A DNA stretch of 32,740 bases from an uncultured Chlamydiaceae bacterium (lineage in GTDB: Bacteria; Chlamydiota; Chlamydiia; Chlamydiales; Chlamydiaceae): contig CALGBW010000032.1 in the NCBI GenBank assembly GCA_937884635.1, positions 1 through 32,740 of the forward strand, read 5' to 3'. Positions within the stretch are counted from its first letter, which is position 1. The number at the start of each line of letters is the position of its first letter. Below the pieces are notes generated by a model. That model searched no databases and was not told where the DNA came from. It saw only the letters and a program-made list of their open reading frames with translations. This document shows positions 1 through 8,298 of the stretch, piece after piece. A program made the translations under genes and the position numbers.

Positions 1-863
1 TGCACGCATCCAGAGAAACTCGGTGTATGCACACTGGAATAGTACTTCTGCAAGCTACGTAGTTTCTCTCTTGCTATCTCTCCCTCCGTAGATAGAAGGT
101 CATAAGCAGCACTAATAGAAATAAGGTTATGAGGTGGCATACCTGTTGTATACAATAAAGGAACGGCAGTTTTCATCAGTGTTCCTTTTACTTCAACGGA
201 AGAAAGGATTGCTGCACCCACACAACCTAACGCTTTGCTATAGGTGACAACGATCGCATAGAAATTCTCATACCCCCATTGCGCACATAGCCCTCTACCT
301 TTCTGCCCGAAAATTCCCATAGCATGAGCTTCATCAACAACCAACTGCGCATGATATTTACGAGACAAAAACAAAAGCTCTTCTAAAGGAGCACATGTAC
401 CACGGAATGAGTACATAGAACACACGAAGATAAACAGACGCCCAGAGGTCGCTTGACGATAATGCGCTAACAATGCCTCCAGGTGCTCCATATCATTGTG
501 GCGAAAGGCGTGCTGCCGCCCTTTGATCAAAGGCAGACTATGAGAGACCGATGTATGCACTCCCTCGTCCCAAAGCAACACATCAGATTCTTCCGTCAGA
601 TGAGAGCAAAGTCCCATATTAGCCATATAACCACTATGCACCACAAAAGCTTCTTCTACCCCGTGGTAAGCACAGATCTTATCTTCTACGGCACTGACTA
701 ACGATGATGTTCCTAAAATCCTCCTAGACCCTGTAGCTCCTAACTTAGACTCAGAGACTTGGCAGTAGGCTCGATACCGTTCCTCCACCATATCGAATAA
801 GACAGAGGAACGAGAAAACCCTAAAAAATCATTAGAAACAAAATCAATCGCATTCGGAGGCAT
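1..863 (-). CDS. bioF: BioF-like 8-amino-7-oxononanoate synthase, partial (3' end outside window)
   Basis: This is a PLP-dependent alpha-oxoamine synthase. Enzymes of this family condense an acyl thioester with an amino acid; BioF itself uses pimeloyl-CoA/ACP and alanine in biotin synthesis. The visible 287 codons show the fold-type I features: KLGATGSRRILGTS near the N-terminus, HSGYMANMGLCS, the PLP-contacting VVDEAHAMG, and the lysine region VVTYSKALGCVGAAI. About 90 residues at the C-terminus lie beyond position 1. The ATG at 861-863 follows the aas stop by 19 bases, and an in-frame TAA lies just upstream, so this start is well defined. The gene is probably the last or a late member of the plsC-aas-bioF operon. 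Chlamydia carries two BioF paralogues, and this locus matches the CT777-type copy. Its place beside lipid genes, away from other bio genes, leaves its true substrate open. Confidence 0.88.
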   Translation of the reverse strand, partial: MPPNAIDFVSNDFLGFSRSSVLFDMVEERYRAYCQVSESKLGATGSRRILGTSSLVSAVEDKICAYHGVEEAFVVHSGYMANMGLCSHLTEESDVLLWDEGVHTSVSHSLPLIKGRQHAFRHNDMEHLEALLAHYRQATSGRLFIFVCSMYSFRGTCAPLEELLFLSRKYHAQLVVDEAHAMGIFGQKGRGLCAQWGYENFYAIVVTYSKALGCVGAAILSSVEVKGTLMKTAVPLLYTTGMPPHNLISISAAYDLLSTEGEIAREKLRSLQKYYSSVHTPSFSGCV

Positions 864-882
864 ATCTTACGCCAAAAAGAAC

Positions 883-2514
883 TTACTCCTCCTCACCGAA
901 CAAAGCGCGAGCGCGCACGTTCAACGTACCGTAAGCAGGCTTACCTGTCCCTAACAATGGGATAGCATCGAGCTGGTGCAAGAAGGAAACACGCATGATA
1001 TTACTGGTTTTCGAATTTTTTAAGATATCATTTACTTCTTGCAAAGTCGTGGGGAATGTAGTGAATAGGCATAAGCGCACTTTAGTAGCACCGCTGACAC
1101 CACATACCACCAAAGAATCCTTCCCGGCATCCCATGTTTTGGAAAAACCATCTCGTAAGATACTCTCCATAGCTTCTAAGCTAACCATCTCGCCACCGAT
1201 CTTGACAAAACGGCTCAACCTGCCTTTGAGAAAAAGCTCTCCTCGTTCATCCAAGTATCCTAAGTCTCCCGTTACATACCAACGCTTACCATCTTTCTCG
1301 ATAAAGCCTTGATTAGGATCAGAAGCTCCCAAATACCCAGGGAAAAGCGAAGAACCTCTAACTACAACTAATCCCTCTTTACCTGTCGGTTGAGGAGCTA
1401 AAGTATTTTCTTCAAGAATGATGACTTCCATTCCTTGAATAGGCATACCTACACAAGATTCTATTGCTGGACTATCCGGCACATTAATAGCAATAACAGG
1501 AGAACACTCCGACACCCCATAACCTTGACGGAAAGCAATATGAGGGAATGCTTGCACAGCTTCAGCACGCAGATTATCCCTAAATGCTTCACCGCCAATA
1601 ACAACACAACGGAGTGAAGACAACTGCGCGCCTGCCTTCTTAGCTGCATGAAGCAGATAATCAAAGAATAGTGGTGTGCTGCCTAAAAATGTAGCACGAG
1701 ATTGTTCTATAAACTCTACAACCTTTTTCGGATGTAAGGGATTGTAAGAAAAGGCAATAGGAAATCCAGCCAATAAAGGAAACAAGGAACAACAGTTGAA
1801 GCCAAAAGCATGGAAGGGAGGCAAGAAGGAAAGCATCACATCCGTTTCAGTTGGGTCAAAAAACTGCAAGCATGCTTGCTGATTCGCCATTAATGAACTA
1901 TTGGTCAACGGAACGACCTTAGGAAATTTCTCTGTCCCTGATGTAAATAAAATAACTGCGACATCAGAACTTTTTTTATCTAAAACTCCAAAAAGCTTTA
2001 AGACCCAACGAACAGGGAGGCTAAGATAAAAACCAATCTTACACTTATCTGTCCAAGTAAGTTCCTGACGGACATTTTCCATAGGGATCACAGTGAAAGG
2101 GTATTCAACATTCTCACCGTGTGACATTTTCATATGCTGTACTAGCTGTTGCGAACTCAGCACATGACGGACCTTCACTAAATCAACACAGGTACAAACT
2201 TCTCGATATCCCTGACTCCAGTTGATCATAACAGGTGTTTTCCCTGCTAATAATACGGCAAAGTAAGCAACATACGCCCCCGCAGAAGAAGGCATCATAA
2301 CACCAATATATTCGTCGGGATACTTGGATACTTTCATCGCAAGAGCAATGATCGATTTATACATTTGGCTGTAAGAAAGTACACCCAGCTGTTCATCCCA
2401 ACATACTGCAGCAGATTTCATTTCGGCGCAAAGAGTCAGAAAACCTTCTAAAACCGTTTCTTTAGAGCGCAAACGAATACGCCTTTTTTCTGCTATATTC
2501 CAATATCTATGCAT
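883..2514 (-). CDS. aas: Acyl-acyl carrier protein synthetase (AMP-binding)
   Basis: This 543-residue enzyme of the ANL superfamily activates fatty acids with ATP. Motifs seen: the phosphate loop LFTSGTEKFPK (about 190-199), YGVSECSP (332-339), the adenylate-binding TGDLGYLD (415-422), the hinge GRLSRFVKIGGE (431-442), and the C-terminal catalytic lysine in GTGKPAYG (K525). The C. trachomatis counterpart (CT776, AasC) is described as the enzyme that loads host fatty acids onto bacterial ACP for phospholipid synthesis. Unlike E. coli Aas, the acyltransferase half is a separate gene, which lies 16 bases upstream (2531-3289). The ATG at 2512-2514 has only a weak GGTAG-like ribosome site, so translation may be coupled to the gene before it. 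ANL relatives with other substrates cannot be excluded by sequence, but the pairing with a PlsC-type gene supports this role. Confidence 0.9.
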   Translation of the reverse strand: MHRYWNIAEKRRIRLRSKETVLEGFLTLCAEMKSAAVCWDEQLGVLSYSQMYKSIIALAMKVSKYPDEYIGVMMPSSAGAYVAYFAVLLAGKTPVMINWSQGYREVCTCVDLVKVRHVLSSQQLVQHMKMSHGENVEYPFTVIPMENVRQELTWTDKCKIGFYLSLPVRWVLKLFGVLDKKSSDVAVILFTSGTEKFPKVVPLTNSSLMANQQACLQFFDPTETDVMLSFLPPFHAFGFNCCSLFPLLAGFPIAFSYNPLHPKKVVEFIEQSRATFLGSTPLFFDYLLHAAKKAGAQLSSLRCVVIGGEAFRDNLRAEAVQAFPHIAFRQGYGVSECSPVIAINVPDSPAIESCVGMPIQGMEVIILEENTLAPQPTGKEGLVVVRGSSLFPGYLGASDPNQGFIEKDGKRWYVTGDLGYLDERGELFLKGRLSRFVKIGGEMVSLEAMESILRDGFSKTWDAGKDSLVVCGVSGATKVRLCLFTTFPTTLQEVNDILKNSKTSNIMRVSFLHQLDAIPLLGTGKPAYGTLNVRARALFGEEE

Positions 2515-2530
2515 GAGCTACCAATGATGA

Positions 2531-3289
2531 TTATAAGTAGGGAACTTCTACAGGGAAATCCTCATGTTCTTCTTGGTTAAACCAAGAAGAAAGAAAGGAG
2601 TTGAGGTCTTGTCTTGTTTCGAACTGTTTCAAAAAAGCATAATCGACCTGCTTAAGCGTAATTTTCACTCGACGCCTAGGCATAAAAAAAATCCCTTTGC
2701 GAAGAAGAGCCATAAAAGCTTTTTTGAAAGTTTCTCCTAATTTCGGAGAAGAATTTCTATTATACCGAGAAAAGGAGCTCCCCCAAAGTCCCGAAATTCG
2801 AACTAAACATACGTTGCACTCCTTCACTTTCTGTAACAACACATATGCAGAGTATTGATTAACAATCTCTTCCTTCCCACTTCGGGACAACCTTCCTGAC
2901 GGATAAAGCAATAAACTTTCTTTTTTATCCAAGACATCCGCTGAACAACGGTAAAACTCGTCTACCAACATCTTTGTCTTTTCAGGATTTTTCCCAGGAA
3001 CAACCGAAGGAACAGGAATTGCACCTACAGAATTGAGAAACCAACGTACTAATGAATTCTTAAATAAATAATCTACGGCTAAAGGCCGAGTATAAAAACG
3101 AGGCCAAAGAACACTTTCTACAATAACCGGATCTATCTCAGCAACATGGTTGGACAAGAACAAAATACCCTGATCTGTATCAAAGCACAGAGCCCCCTCT
3201 TCCTCTACGACTATACGATATCGCAACTTAAGCAAAGCTCCAATGAAAGATGCGTATACTCTTTTCCAAAGAGGCTGGAAAGATCTCAT
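2531..3289 (-). CDS. PlsC-type 1-acyl-glycerol-3-phosphate acyltransferase family protein
   Basis: This 252-residue acyltransferase has the LPLAT family signatures: the catalytic HX4D box as NHVAEID (H48 and D53), the acceptor-binding block as LLLYPSGRLSR (about 126-136, in place of the usual FPEGTRS), and an IPVP-like block near residue 91. It probably transfers acyl chains from acyl-ACP to a lysophospholipid at the inner membrane. It is the first gene of the plsC-aas-bioF unit, with a clear AGGAG site 8 bases before the ATG and a promoter candidate at 3380-3408. In E. coli Aas this domain is fused to the synthetase; here the two are adjacent but separate. The locus corresponds to CT775. Chlamydia has a second, more canonical PlsC elsewhere, so this copy may act in remodelling and not in de novo synthesis; that is inference. 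Confidence 0.85.
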   Translation of the reverse strand: MRSFQPLWKRVYASFIGALLKLRYRIVVEEEGALCFDTDQGILFLSNHVAEIDPVIVESVLWPRFYTRPLAVDYLFKNSLVRWFLNSVGAIPVPSVVPGKNPEKTKMLVDEFYRCSADVLDKKESLLLYPSGRLSRSGKEEIVNQYSAYVLLQKVKECNVCLVRISGLWGSSFSRYNRNSSPKLGETFKKAFMALLRKGIFFMPRRRVKITLKQVDYAFLKQFETRQDLNSFLSSWFNQEEHEDFPVEVPYL

Positions 3290-3379
3290 GAAAATGCTCT
3301 CCTATACCACACGTATCTAAACCCTTCCTTTAGCTAAGAATTCAACATAACTTCCATGACTTTCATCATAGAGCCTCCC

Positions 3380-3408
3380 ATTTTATGCAACATACCTGTT
3401 ACAGACAA
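3380..3408 (-). promoter_or_regulatory. Sigma66-type promoter candidate for plsC-aas-bioF
   Basis: On the minus strand TTGTCT (3403-3408) is followed after 17 bases by TAAAAT (3380-3385). They match the TTGACA and TATAAT consensus at 4 and 5 of 6 positions. Transcription would begin near 3373, giving a leader of about 85 bases before the ATG at 3289. Confidence 0.5.
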
Positions 3409-3498
3409 GCCCTTACGAAAACAAGATGGAAAAATAAATATTAATATTTACTCTTTTCTTCCCACTGAAATACCTATTTTCCCTCTACTCCCTTCGAG

Positions 3499-3537
3499 AA
3501 AAGATCCTGATCCTTGCTCTTTTGTTCAGGATCTTTT
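3499..3537. terminator. Bidirectional terminator-like hairpin in a divergent intergenic region
   Basis: AAAAGATCCTGA (3499-3510) and TCAGGATCTTTT (3526-3537) are perfect 12-base inverted repeats around a 15-base loop. The A-run and T-run at the two ends are what a two-way intrinsic terminator looks like. It lies between genes that point away from each other, so neither known neighbour ends here. Confidence 0.6.
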
Positions 3538-3657
3538 ATCTTCTGGTCTCGCGCTTCCCTATTGATTTTCTTTACCTTAAGCTTATTGCAGCATGGGTAG
3601 GCAATGCAGGAAGTATGTAGCTTATGACCCTAGTACAGAAGATAAGGACCTCTTGTC

Positions 3658-4617
3658 ATGCCCTCTCATTTAGCTGACTATCAACAAGTCTTAGAGCAAA
3701 TTGTTACCCGTATTATCAACCATCTCACTCAGTATCAAAAAAACTATCCCCTTGTCCCAGCTTGGAAAAAAGCAGACGGCTCATTTGTTACCCCTGCGGA
3801 CTACGGAATTCAGTACCTGCTACGCACACAGTTGAGCGAAGCGTTCTCCTCTATTCCTTTTATTGGAGAAGAAACACTAGATCCTGATCTAGATCTACAT
3901 AAAGCTCCAAAAATTTTAGAATTTGTTCATCAGTTCGCACCCGAAACAACGATAGATGACCTACTAACCATCCTCTCCCCTACGGAGACCACCTCTTCTT
4001 TATTTTGGCTGGTTGATCCTATCGATGGGACCGCTGGATTTATTAAGAAAAAATTCTATGCTGTAGCAGTTTCTTTAATTTATGAAACACGCCCCGTCCT
4101 ATCGGTTGTAGCCATGCCTGCCGCCAACCACACATTTAAGGTTTATTCTGCTGCAAAAGGATGCGGTTTATCCGTGTTTGGTAGTGCAGTGCCATCTAGA
4201 CAAGCCCTGCAATCAGGGAAGATACAGACCGGGAGGTTCTGCGAAGCATCCCTGGCAGCACGTAACCAACAACATTTTGCTACGCGACAACTCAGTCTAC
4301 GCCTACCTGGATCTCCACAAGCTTATCGTATAGACAGTCAGTGTAAATATGCTTTAGTTGCGGAAAATTCTGTCGATTTCTTTATCCGCTTTCCCTTTAC
4401 CGCGTCACAGGCTCATTGCCGTGACCATGCCCCTGGAGCCTTTCTTGTTGAAGAAGCAGGTGGTATCGTCTCGGATGTGCATGGAAATCCCTTACGCTAT
4501 AATTGTAAGGACTTTGTTTTGGATAATCACCCTATCATCATAGCTTCTGGAAACCAAGAAACCCATGATAGGATTTTAGATATTTTACAAGCTCAAGAAA
4601 TAGCTGTACAAATTTAA
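3658..4617 (+). CDS. cysQ: CysQ-like 3'(2'),5'-bisphosphate nucleotidase (inositol monophosphatase superfamily)
   Basis: This 319-residue protein belongs to the lithium-sensitive, metal-dependent phosphatase superfamily. The three metal-binding blocks are present in order: GEETLD (E71, E72), WLVDPIDGTAGF (D120 and D123), and CRDHAPGAFLVEEAGG (D256). The last block with its following D-x-x-G-x-P is typical of CysQ and inositol monophosphatases. It probably hydrolyses 3'-phosphoadenosine 5'-phosphate to AMP. Chlamydiae are not known to assimilate sulfate, so the likely source of substrate is holo-ACP synthase, which releases this nucleotide when it loads CoA-derived arms onto ACP; that link is inference. 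The gene is single, flanked by the hairpins at 3499-3537 and 4622-4645. The ATG has a modest AAGGAC site 9-10 bases upstream. The locus corresponds to CT774. A different sugar-phosphate substrate cannot be excluded. Confidence 0.85.
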   Translation: MPSHLADYQQVLEQIVTRIINHLTQYQKNYPLVPAWKKADGSFVTPADYGIQYLLRTQLSEAFSSIPFIGEETLDPDLDLHKAPKILEFVHQFAPETTIDDLLTILSPTETTSSLFWLVDPIDGTAGFIKKKFYAVAVSLIYETRPVLSVVAMPAANHTFKVYSAAKGCGLSVFGSAVPSRQALQSGKIQTGRFCEASLAARNQQHFATRQLSLRLPGSPQAYRIDSQCKYALVAENSVDFFIRFPFTASQAHCRDHAPGAFLVEEAGGIVSDVHGNPLRYNCKDFVLDNHPIIIASGNQETHDRILDILQAQEIAVQI

Positions 4618-4621
4618 TAGA

Positions 4622-4645
4622 AAGGGTGCGCATACACGCACCCTT
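4622..4645. terminator. Shared terminator between convergent cysQ and leucine dehydrogenase
   Basis: AAGGGTGCG (4622-4630) and CGCACCCTT (4637-4645) form a 9-bp stem with a 6-base loop. It lies 4 bases after the cysQ stop and 15 bases beyond the end of the convergent dehydrogenase gene. The minus-strand product ends in TTTCTATT, so it can serve both genes. Confidence 0.75.
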
Positions 4646-4660
4646 AGCAAATGAATCTCC

Positions 4661-5731
4661 CTATACTAAAGAAACTGCCGCTTCCAAACGCTCTTCCACG
4701 AGATGATCAGATACAGAAACCATATCTTTACCAGTCATCTGACCTTTCTCATACACTTCTCTTAAAACAAGAGGAAGATGTTCGACCCTGCTCAACACCT
4801 GCTTAGGATCATACTTTCCAAAAACAGCAGAAGCTACATTGATTAAACCACCCGCATTAGCTAGATAATCTGGGGCATAAAAAATACCTTGTTCCAGCAA
4901 GGCTCTACCTAACGCAGGACACTCTAGCTGATTATTTGCAGCACCGATAATAGCCTTACAACGTAATCGCTGTACATTACCGGGATGGATAACCCCACCA
5001 AAAGCACAGGGGGCGAGAATATCGCAAGAAGAGCTTAATATCCCTTCCACGGGAACCGCCTGCGCAGCATATAATCGACAAGTTACCTCCACCAAATCAT
5101 CTCGAGGATCTGAAACCAGTAAATCTGCACCAGCAAAAAACAATGCTTTTGCTAGCTTACTACCCACAGCACCTAAACCTTGTATAGCGACGGTTCGTCC
5201 TTTTAATGAACGAGCCCCCCACAACAAATGAGCGGCTTCTTGAATACATAGAAATACACCATGAGCTGTAAAGATAGATGGATCTCCACTAACACTATCG
5301 ATTCCGCAAACATAAGGAGTCTCCTCCCGAATAATCGCAATGCTATCGAGTCCTACGCCAAGATCTTCAGCAGCGATATATTTGCCCTGTAAAGAATGAA
5401 CCGCTTGCCCAAATGCACGGAGCATAGGCTCAGTAGGAGAAGAGTATCCCGGAGGGAGAATAATCACACTTTTTCCCCCACCTGTTTCTATACCACTGAG
5501 AATAGCTTTATAAGTCATTCCCTTTGCCAATCTCAACGCATCCGTCAAAGCATCTTCAGAACGAGTATAGGCAAAAGCCCGTACTCCTCCTAAAGCATTC
5601 CCTACGATAGTTTGATGAATAGCGATAAAGGCATGAAGTTGAGCTTCCTTACATGTGACTTCTATTACGCGTTCATAATCAGGTATATCAATATCTCGAA
5701 ATTCTATAGTGTAGTTCATCATGCTTGTCAC
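4661..5731 (-). CDS. ldh: Leucine dehydrogenase (Glu/Leu/Phe/Val dehydrogenase family)
   Basis: This 356-residue NAD-dependent enzyme would interconvert branched-chain amino acids and their 2-oxo acids with ammonia. Seen: the substrate/catalytic block LAKGMTYKAILSGIETGGGK (lysines 70, 75 and 87, with K75 aligning to the catalytic lysine), the AEDLGVGLDSI block (121-131), the Rossmann motif GLGAVG (185-190), and the C-terminal YLANAGGLINVA. The length is normal for a leucine dehydrogenase. The first in-frame start is a GTG at 5731 with AAGGA only 4 bases before it; two ATGs at 5722 and 5719 are equally possible and remove just 3-4 residues. ppa lies 43 bases upstream on the same strand and the two may be cotranscribed. 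The locus corresponds to CT773. Branched-chain specificity is inferred from family resemblance only. Confidence 0.88.
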   Translation of the reverse strand: MTSMMNYTIEFRDIDIPDYERVIEVTCKEAQLHAFIAIHQTIVGNALGGVRAFAYTRSEDALTDALRLAKGMTYKAILSGIETGGGKSVIILPPGYSSPTEPMLRAFGQAVHSLQGKYIAAEDLGVGLDSIAIIREETPYVCGIDSVSGDPSIFTAHGVFLCIQEAAHLLWGARSLKGRTVAIQGLGAVGSKLAKALFFAGADLLVSDPRDDLVEVTCRLYAAQAVPVEGILSSSCDILAPCAFGGVIHPGNVQRLRCKAIIGAANNQLECPALGRALLEQGIFYAPDYLANAGGLINVASAVFGKYDPKQVLSRVEHLPLVLREVYEKGQMTGKDMVSVSDHLVEERLEAAVSLV

Positions 5732-5774
5732 ATTTTCCTTTTGTTAGGGATAGCAGCCTATTAACCTTCGTTAA

Positions 5775-6413
5775 CTAGGCTTTTTGATAACATTCGACAT
5801 AGTCTTCATGAGCTAATTGAATGACCCTTTGTGCTTCTTCTTTTCCATAAATTCCCATGATTTCAATCTTCGCTGGGTGGGAATTAATCAAATGCTCGGG
5901 GGTTGCTTTATAGGTGAGGAAGTAGTGTTGAATCATATCCAGAACGGTTGCTGGGCATTGTTCAATATCTTCTATAGATCCAAAAACAAGATCGTCTTCT
6001 AAAACAGCAATGATTTTGTCATCTGCTTCTCCAGAATCAATGATACGGAAACCACCAATAGGTCGTGCTTGGACTAAAATGTTACCATATGAAATCCCTT
6101 TTTCTGTCAAAACGCAGACATCTAAAGGATCCCCATCACCTTGAATCCCTTCACGATTGATTTGCTCTCCACTGTATTGTCCTGAACGATCACCGCAGTA
6201 TGTACGGGGAAGAAGGCCATAAAGACACGGACAAAAATTCGAATATTTTTGTGGACGATCAACTTTTAATAATCCTGTTTCTTTATCCAATTCAAACTTC
6301 ACAGAATCTTTTGGCGTAATTTCAATATAGCAAGACAAGGTTTCATAATTATCTTGTGTCAACTCTGGTCCATGCCAAGGATGTGCTACAAACATCGGAA
6401 CTTGTTGTTTCAT
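5775..6413 (-). CDS. ppa: Inorganic pyrophosphatase, family I
   Basis: This soluble 212-residue enzyme hydrolyses pyrophosphate released by polymer synthesis and aminoacylation. The diagnostic metal-binding signature GDGDPLDVCVL is present with D93, D95 and D98 in the D-x-D-P-x-x-D arrangement. KYSNFCPCLYGLLPRTYCGD upstream and AVLEDD downstream complete the family I pattern. The reading frame opens at a GTG at 6425, but I prefer the ATG at 6411-6413. It has a GAGAG-like site before it and gives ten residues ahead of HPWHGP, the same spacing as the C. trachomatis protein as I remember it. Upstream, a 5-bp inverted repeat (TCCCT/AGGGA, 6467-6479) sits where a promoter or operator would be, without clear -35/-10 elements. 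The locus corresponds to CT772. Confidence 0.93.
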   Translation of the reverse strand: MKQQVPMFVAHPWHGPELTQDNYETLSCYIEITPKDSVKFELDKETGLLKVDRPQKYSNFCPCLYGLLPRTYCGDRSGQYSGEQINREGIQGDGDPLDVCVLTEKGISYGNILVQARPIGGFRIIDSGEADDKIIAVLEDDLVFGSIEDIEQCPATVLDMIQHYFLTYKATPEHLINSHPAKIEIMGIYGKEEAQRVIQLAHEDYVECYQKA

Positions 6414-6525
6414 ATTTTCTCTCACATGATTGTTTATCCCTATTTTTACATTAGATCATCCCTATGTCCCTAAAAGGGATCAGAAGCGATGATTAAAGAA
6501 AATACGGTCTTAGGTCCATAACTAA

Positions 6526-6560
6526 ACACCCTCTCCACACACATGGTACAGAGAGGGTGT
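6526..6560 (-). terminator. Terminator after the fabF-nudix unit
   Basis: On the minus strand a perfect 10-bp stem, ACACCCTCTC/GAGAGGGTGT with a 15-base loop, begins 35 bases after the Nudix stop codon. The minus-strand product continues into TTTAGTT. It separates the fabF-nudix unit from ppa. Confidence 0.7.
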
Positions 6561-6595
6561 CTTAAAGAAATCTTCTTTTTATGAGCTAACTGCCT

Positions 6596-7042
6596 TTAAA
6601 AAGAAAATAAGTAATTATTAATAAACTTCTCTGCCTCTACCGCTATAGCACGCACTTCAGGGAAGGTTAGTAAACGTAATCCCTCTTGAAAACTGAGCCA
6701 CTGACTATCACAGATTTCAGCTGGATCCGCATGCACATCTCCCTTCACCTCTGCTAAGAAGTAGGTGACTTCCTTACGGATGAAAAGCTCGTCATTATTA
6801 AATGAATAGTTCTCTACGAGTACTTTTGGGAAAAAATTAACTACGCTTAAGCCAGTTTCTTCCACCAACTCTCTCTCGGCTGCTTCTTGAGGCCCTTCTT
6901 TATCCTCAGGATGACCTTTAGGGAATCCCCAATGCTTGCCTTGTGTATGGCAGATAAAACACGCCTTCAACGTACTTTTATCTGGAGTACCAAAAAATCT
7001 CACCGGAATAACACCAAAAGAATAATCGTGTTTTGTTTTCAT
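6596..7042 (-). CDS. Nudix hydrolase, probable Ap4A hydrolase
   Basis: This 148-149 residue protein carries a perfect Nudix box, GX5EX7REUXEEXGU, at residues 44-66 (GHPEDKE then RELVEETGL). The N-terminal FGVIPVRFFG and HWGFPKGH blocks resemble asymmetric diadenosine tetraphosphate hydrolases. From memory, the C. trachomatis orthologue CT771 was characterised as an asymmetric Ap4A hydrolase. The likely role is removal of alarmone-like dinucleotides made by tRNA synthetases. Two adjacent ATGs (7045 and 7042) can serve as start, and which one is used cannot be told. The gene begins 2-5 bases after the fabF stop, with no strong ribosome site of its own, so it is probably translationally coupled to fabF. 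The function link to fatty acid synthesis is not obvious. Confidence 0.87.
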   Translation of the reverse strand: MKTKHDYSFGVIPVRFFGTPDKSTLKACFICHTQGKHWGFPKGHPEDKEGPQEAAERELVEETGLSVVNFFPKVLVENYSFNNDELFIRKEVTYFLAEVKGDVHADPAEICDSQWLSFQEGLRLLTFPEVRAIAVEAEKFINNYLFSF

Positions 7043-7047
7043 CATAA

Positions 7048-8298
7048 CTATGGTCTGTACCTCGAGAATAATATCGTTGAATTATGCCCACCAAAACCGA
7101 AAGAATTAGACATGGCAACATCAATATCCCAAGCCTGAGCTTTATTTGCTACAACATCGAAATCTTCTATTTCTGGGATCGGATTTTCTAAATTAATGGT
7201 AGGGTGTAATTTCCCTGTCTGAATAGCTTGAATAGTTGCAATTGCTTCTACACCACCTGCAGCACCTAAACAATGGCCTATCAGAGATTTTGTCGAATTC
7301 ATTCGTAAATTTTTTACATGAGAACCAAAAACCTTTTTCAAAGCCAATACCTCTGACAAATCGCCAAGAGGAGTGGAAGTCCCATGTGCGTTAATATAGT
7401 TCACGCGTTCTTTCGCGATGCCAGCGCTTTCTAAAGCGCCTAAAATACAAGCAGCAACTCCCTCACCATCTTCTCTAGGAGCTGTAATATGAAACGCATC
7501 ACAATTTGTGTAAGCTCCTAAAACCTCAGCAAAAATGGGGGCTCCTCGGGAAAGAGCATTATCCAGAGTCTCCAAGACGAGTACACCTGCACCCTCTCCG
7601 ATAACAAATCCATCTCGATCTCGATCCCAAGGTCTAGAGGCCTTCTCGGGAGCATCATTTCTCTCTGAAAGAGCCCGGTTAGCAACAAAACCTGCTAATC
7701 CTACACGATTCACTGCGGCTTCTGTTCCCCCGCAAACAATCATATCCGCACGCCCAGACAGCAAATGCTGATAAGCTGCTTCCATACAATAATTGGCTGT
7801 AGCGCAAGCTGTAGAGATGGAGTAGTTAGGACCCATCAAGCCATAATCCATGGCAAGAAGAGCTGAAGCCATATTAGAAATAATATAGGGAATAAAGAAT
7901 GGTGATAGCTTTTTACTACCAGAAATGAGCTTGTCTATCCCCTCATCAAGAGTCTGTAGTCCTCCCATCCCCGAACCGATGATTACCCCACATCGATGAG
8001 GATCTGCGGGAAGGCTATCTTTATCCCAATGAGACATAGCAATAGCTTTTTTTGCTGCTACAATAGCATAAGCGATAAAGGGGTCGACCCTTCGAGCTTG
8101 TTTTTTATCTAAATAGGGTTCGGAATTAAATTCTGGGATCCATCCAGCAAAACGCGTAGCATAATCTTCACAAGGGAAAGATGTGATTGTACGAACACCA
8201 CTTATCCCAGCCAACAGGCTATCATAAAAAGCATCTACGTCATTCCCTAAGCAGGAAACGATACCTAATCCTGTGACTACTACGCGTTTTTTCCTCAT
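7048..8298 (-). CDS. fabF: 3-oxoacyl-ACP synthase II
   Basis: This elongating condensing enzyme of type II fatty acid synthesis adds two carbons from malonyl-ACP. The Cys-His-His triad is visible: C165 in ISTACATANY, H305 in NAHGTSTPLGD and H342 in GHCLGAAGGVEA. The 416 residues are the usual length. An in-frame GTG/ATG region up to 8361 would add 21 residues, but family members start directly at RKKRVVVTGLGIV. The ATG at 8296-8298 also has AGGA six bases upstream, so I chose it. The Nudix gene follows at once. A promoter candidate lies about 205-235 bases upstream. The locus corresponds to CT770; the rest of the fab genes are elsewhere. Confidence 0.96.
   Translation of the reverse strand: MRKKRVVVTGLGIVSCLGNDVDAFYDSLLAGISGVRTITSFPCEDYATRFAGWIPEFNSEPYLDKKQARRVDPFIAYAIVAAKKAIAMSHWDKDSLPADPHRCGVIIGSGMGGLQTLDEGIDKLISGSKKLSPFFIPYIISNMASALLAMDYGLMGPNYSISTACATANYCMEAAYQHLLSGRADMIVCGGTEAAVNRVGLAGFVANRALSERNDAPEKASRPWDRDRDGFVIGEGAGVLVLETLDNALSRGAPIFAEVLGAYTNCDAFHITAPREDGEGVAACILGALESAGIAKERVNYINAHGTSTPLGDLSEVLALKKVFGSHVKNLRMNSTKSLIGHCLGAAGGVEAIATIQAIQTGKLHPTINLENPIPEIEDFDVVANKAQAWDIDVAMSNSFGFGGHNSTILFSRYRP

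Larger units (their letters stand above)
3290..3657. other. Divergent intergenic region between plsC-like gene and cysQ
   Basis: These 368 bases separate two divergent genes. They contain a minus-strand promoter candidate (3380-3408) and a strong symmetric hairpin (3499-3537) that looks like a two-way terminator. No convincing plus-strand promoter for cysQ was found. A 69-codon plus-strand reading frame at 3356-3565 runs straight through the hairpin and has no ribosome site, so I do not count it as a gene. Confidence 0.6.

Noticed and set aside
3324..3379. An 11-codon methionine-rich leader frame (MMKVMEVMLNS) behind GGGAGG upstream of the plsC-like gene
   Set aside because: The promoter at 3380-3408 would start transcription near 3373, so the GGGAGG lies largely outside the transcript.
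3356..3565. 69-codon plus-strand frame in the plsC/cysQ gap
   Set aside because: It has no ribosome site, runs through the terminator-like hairpin and has unremarkable composition.
5756..5780. Imperfect hairpin over the ppa stop codon as a terminator
   Set aside because: It has a bulge and no U-run, and the downstream dehydrogenase follows closely, so readthrough is more likely.
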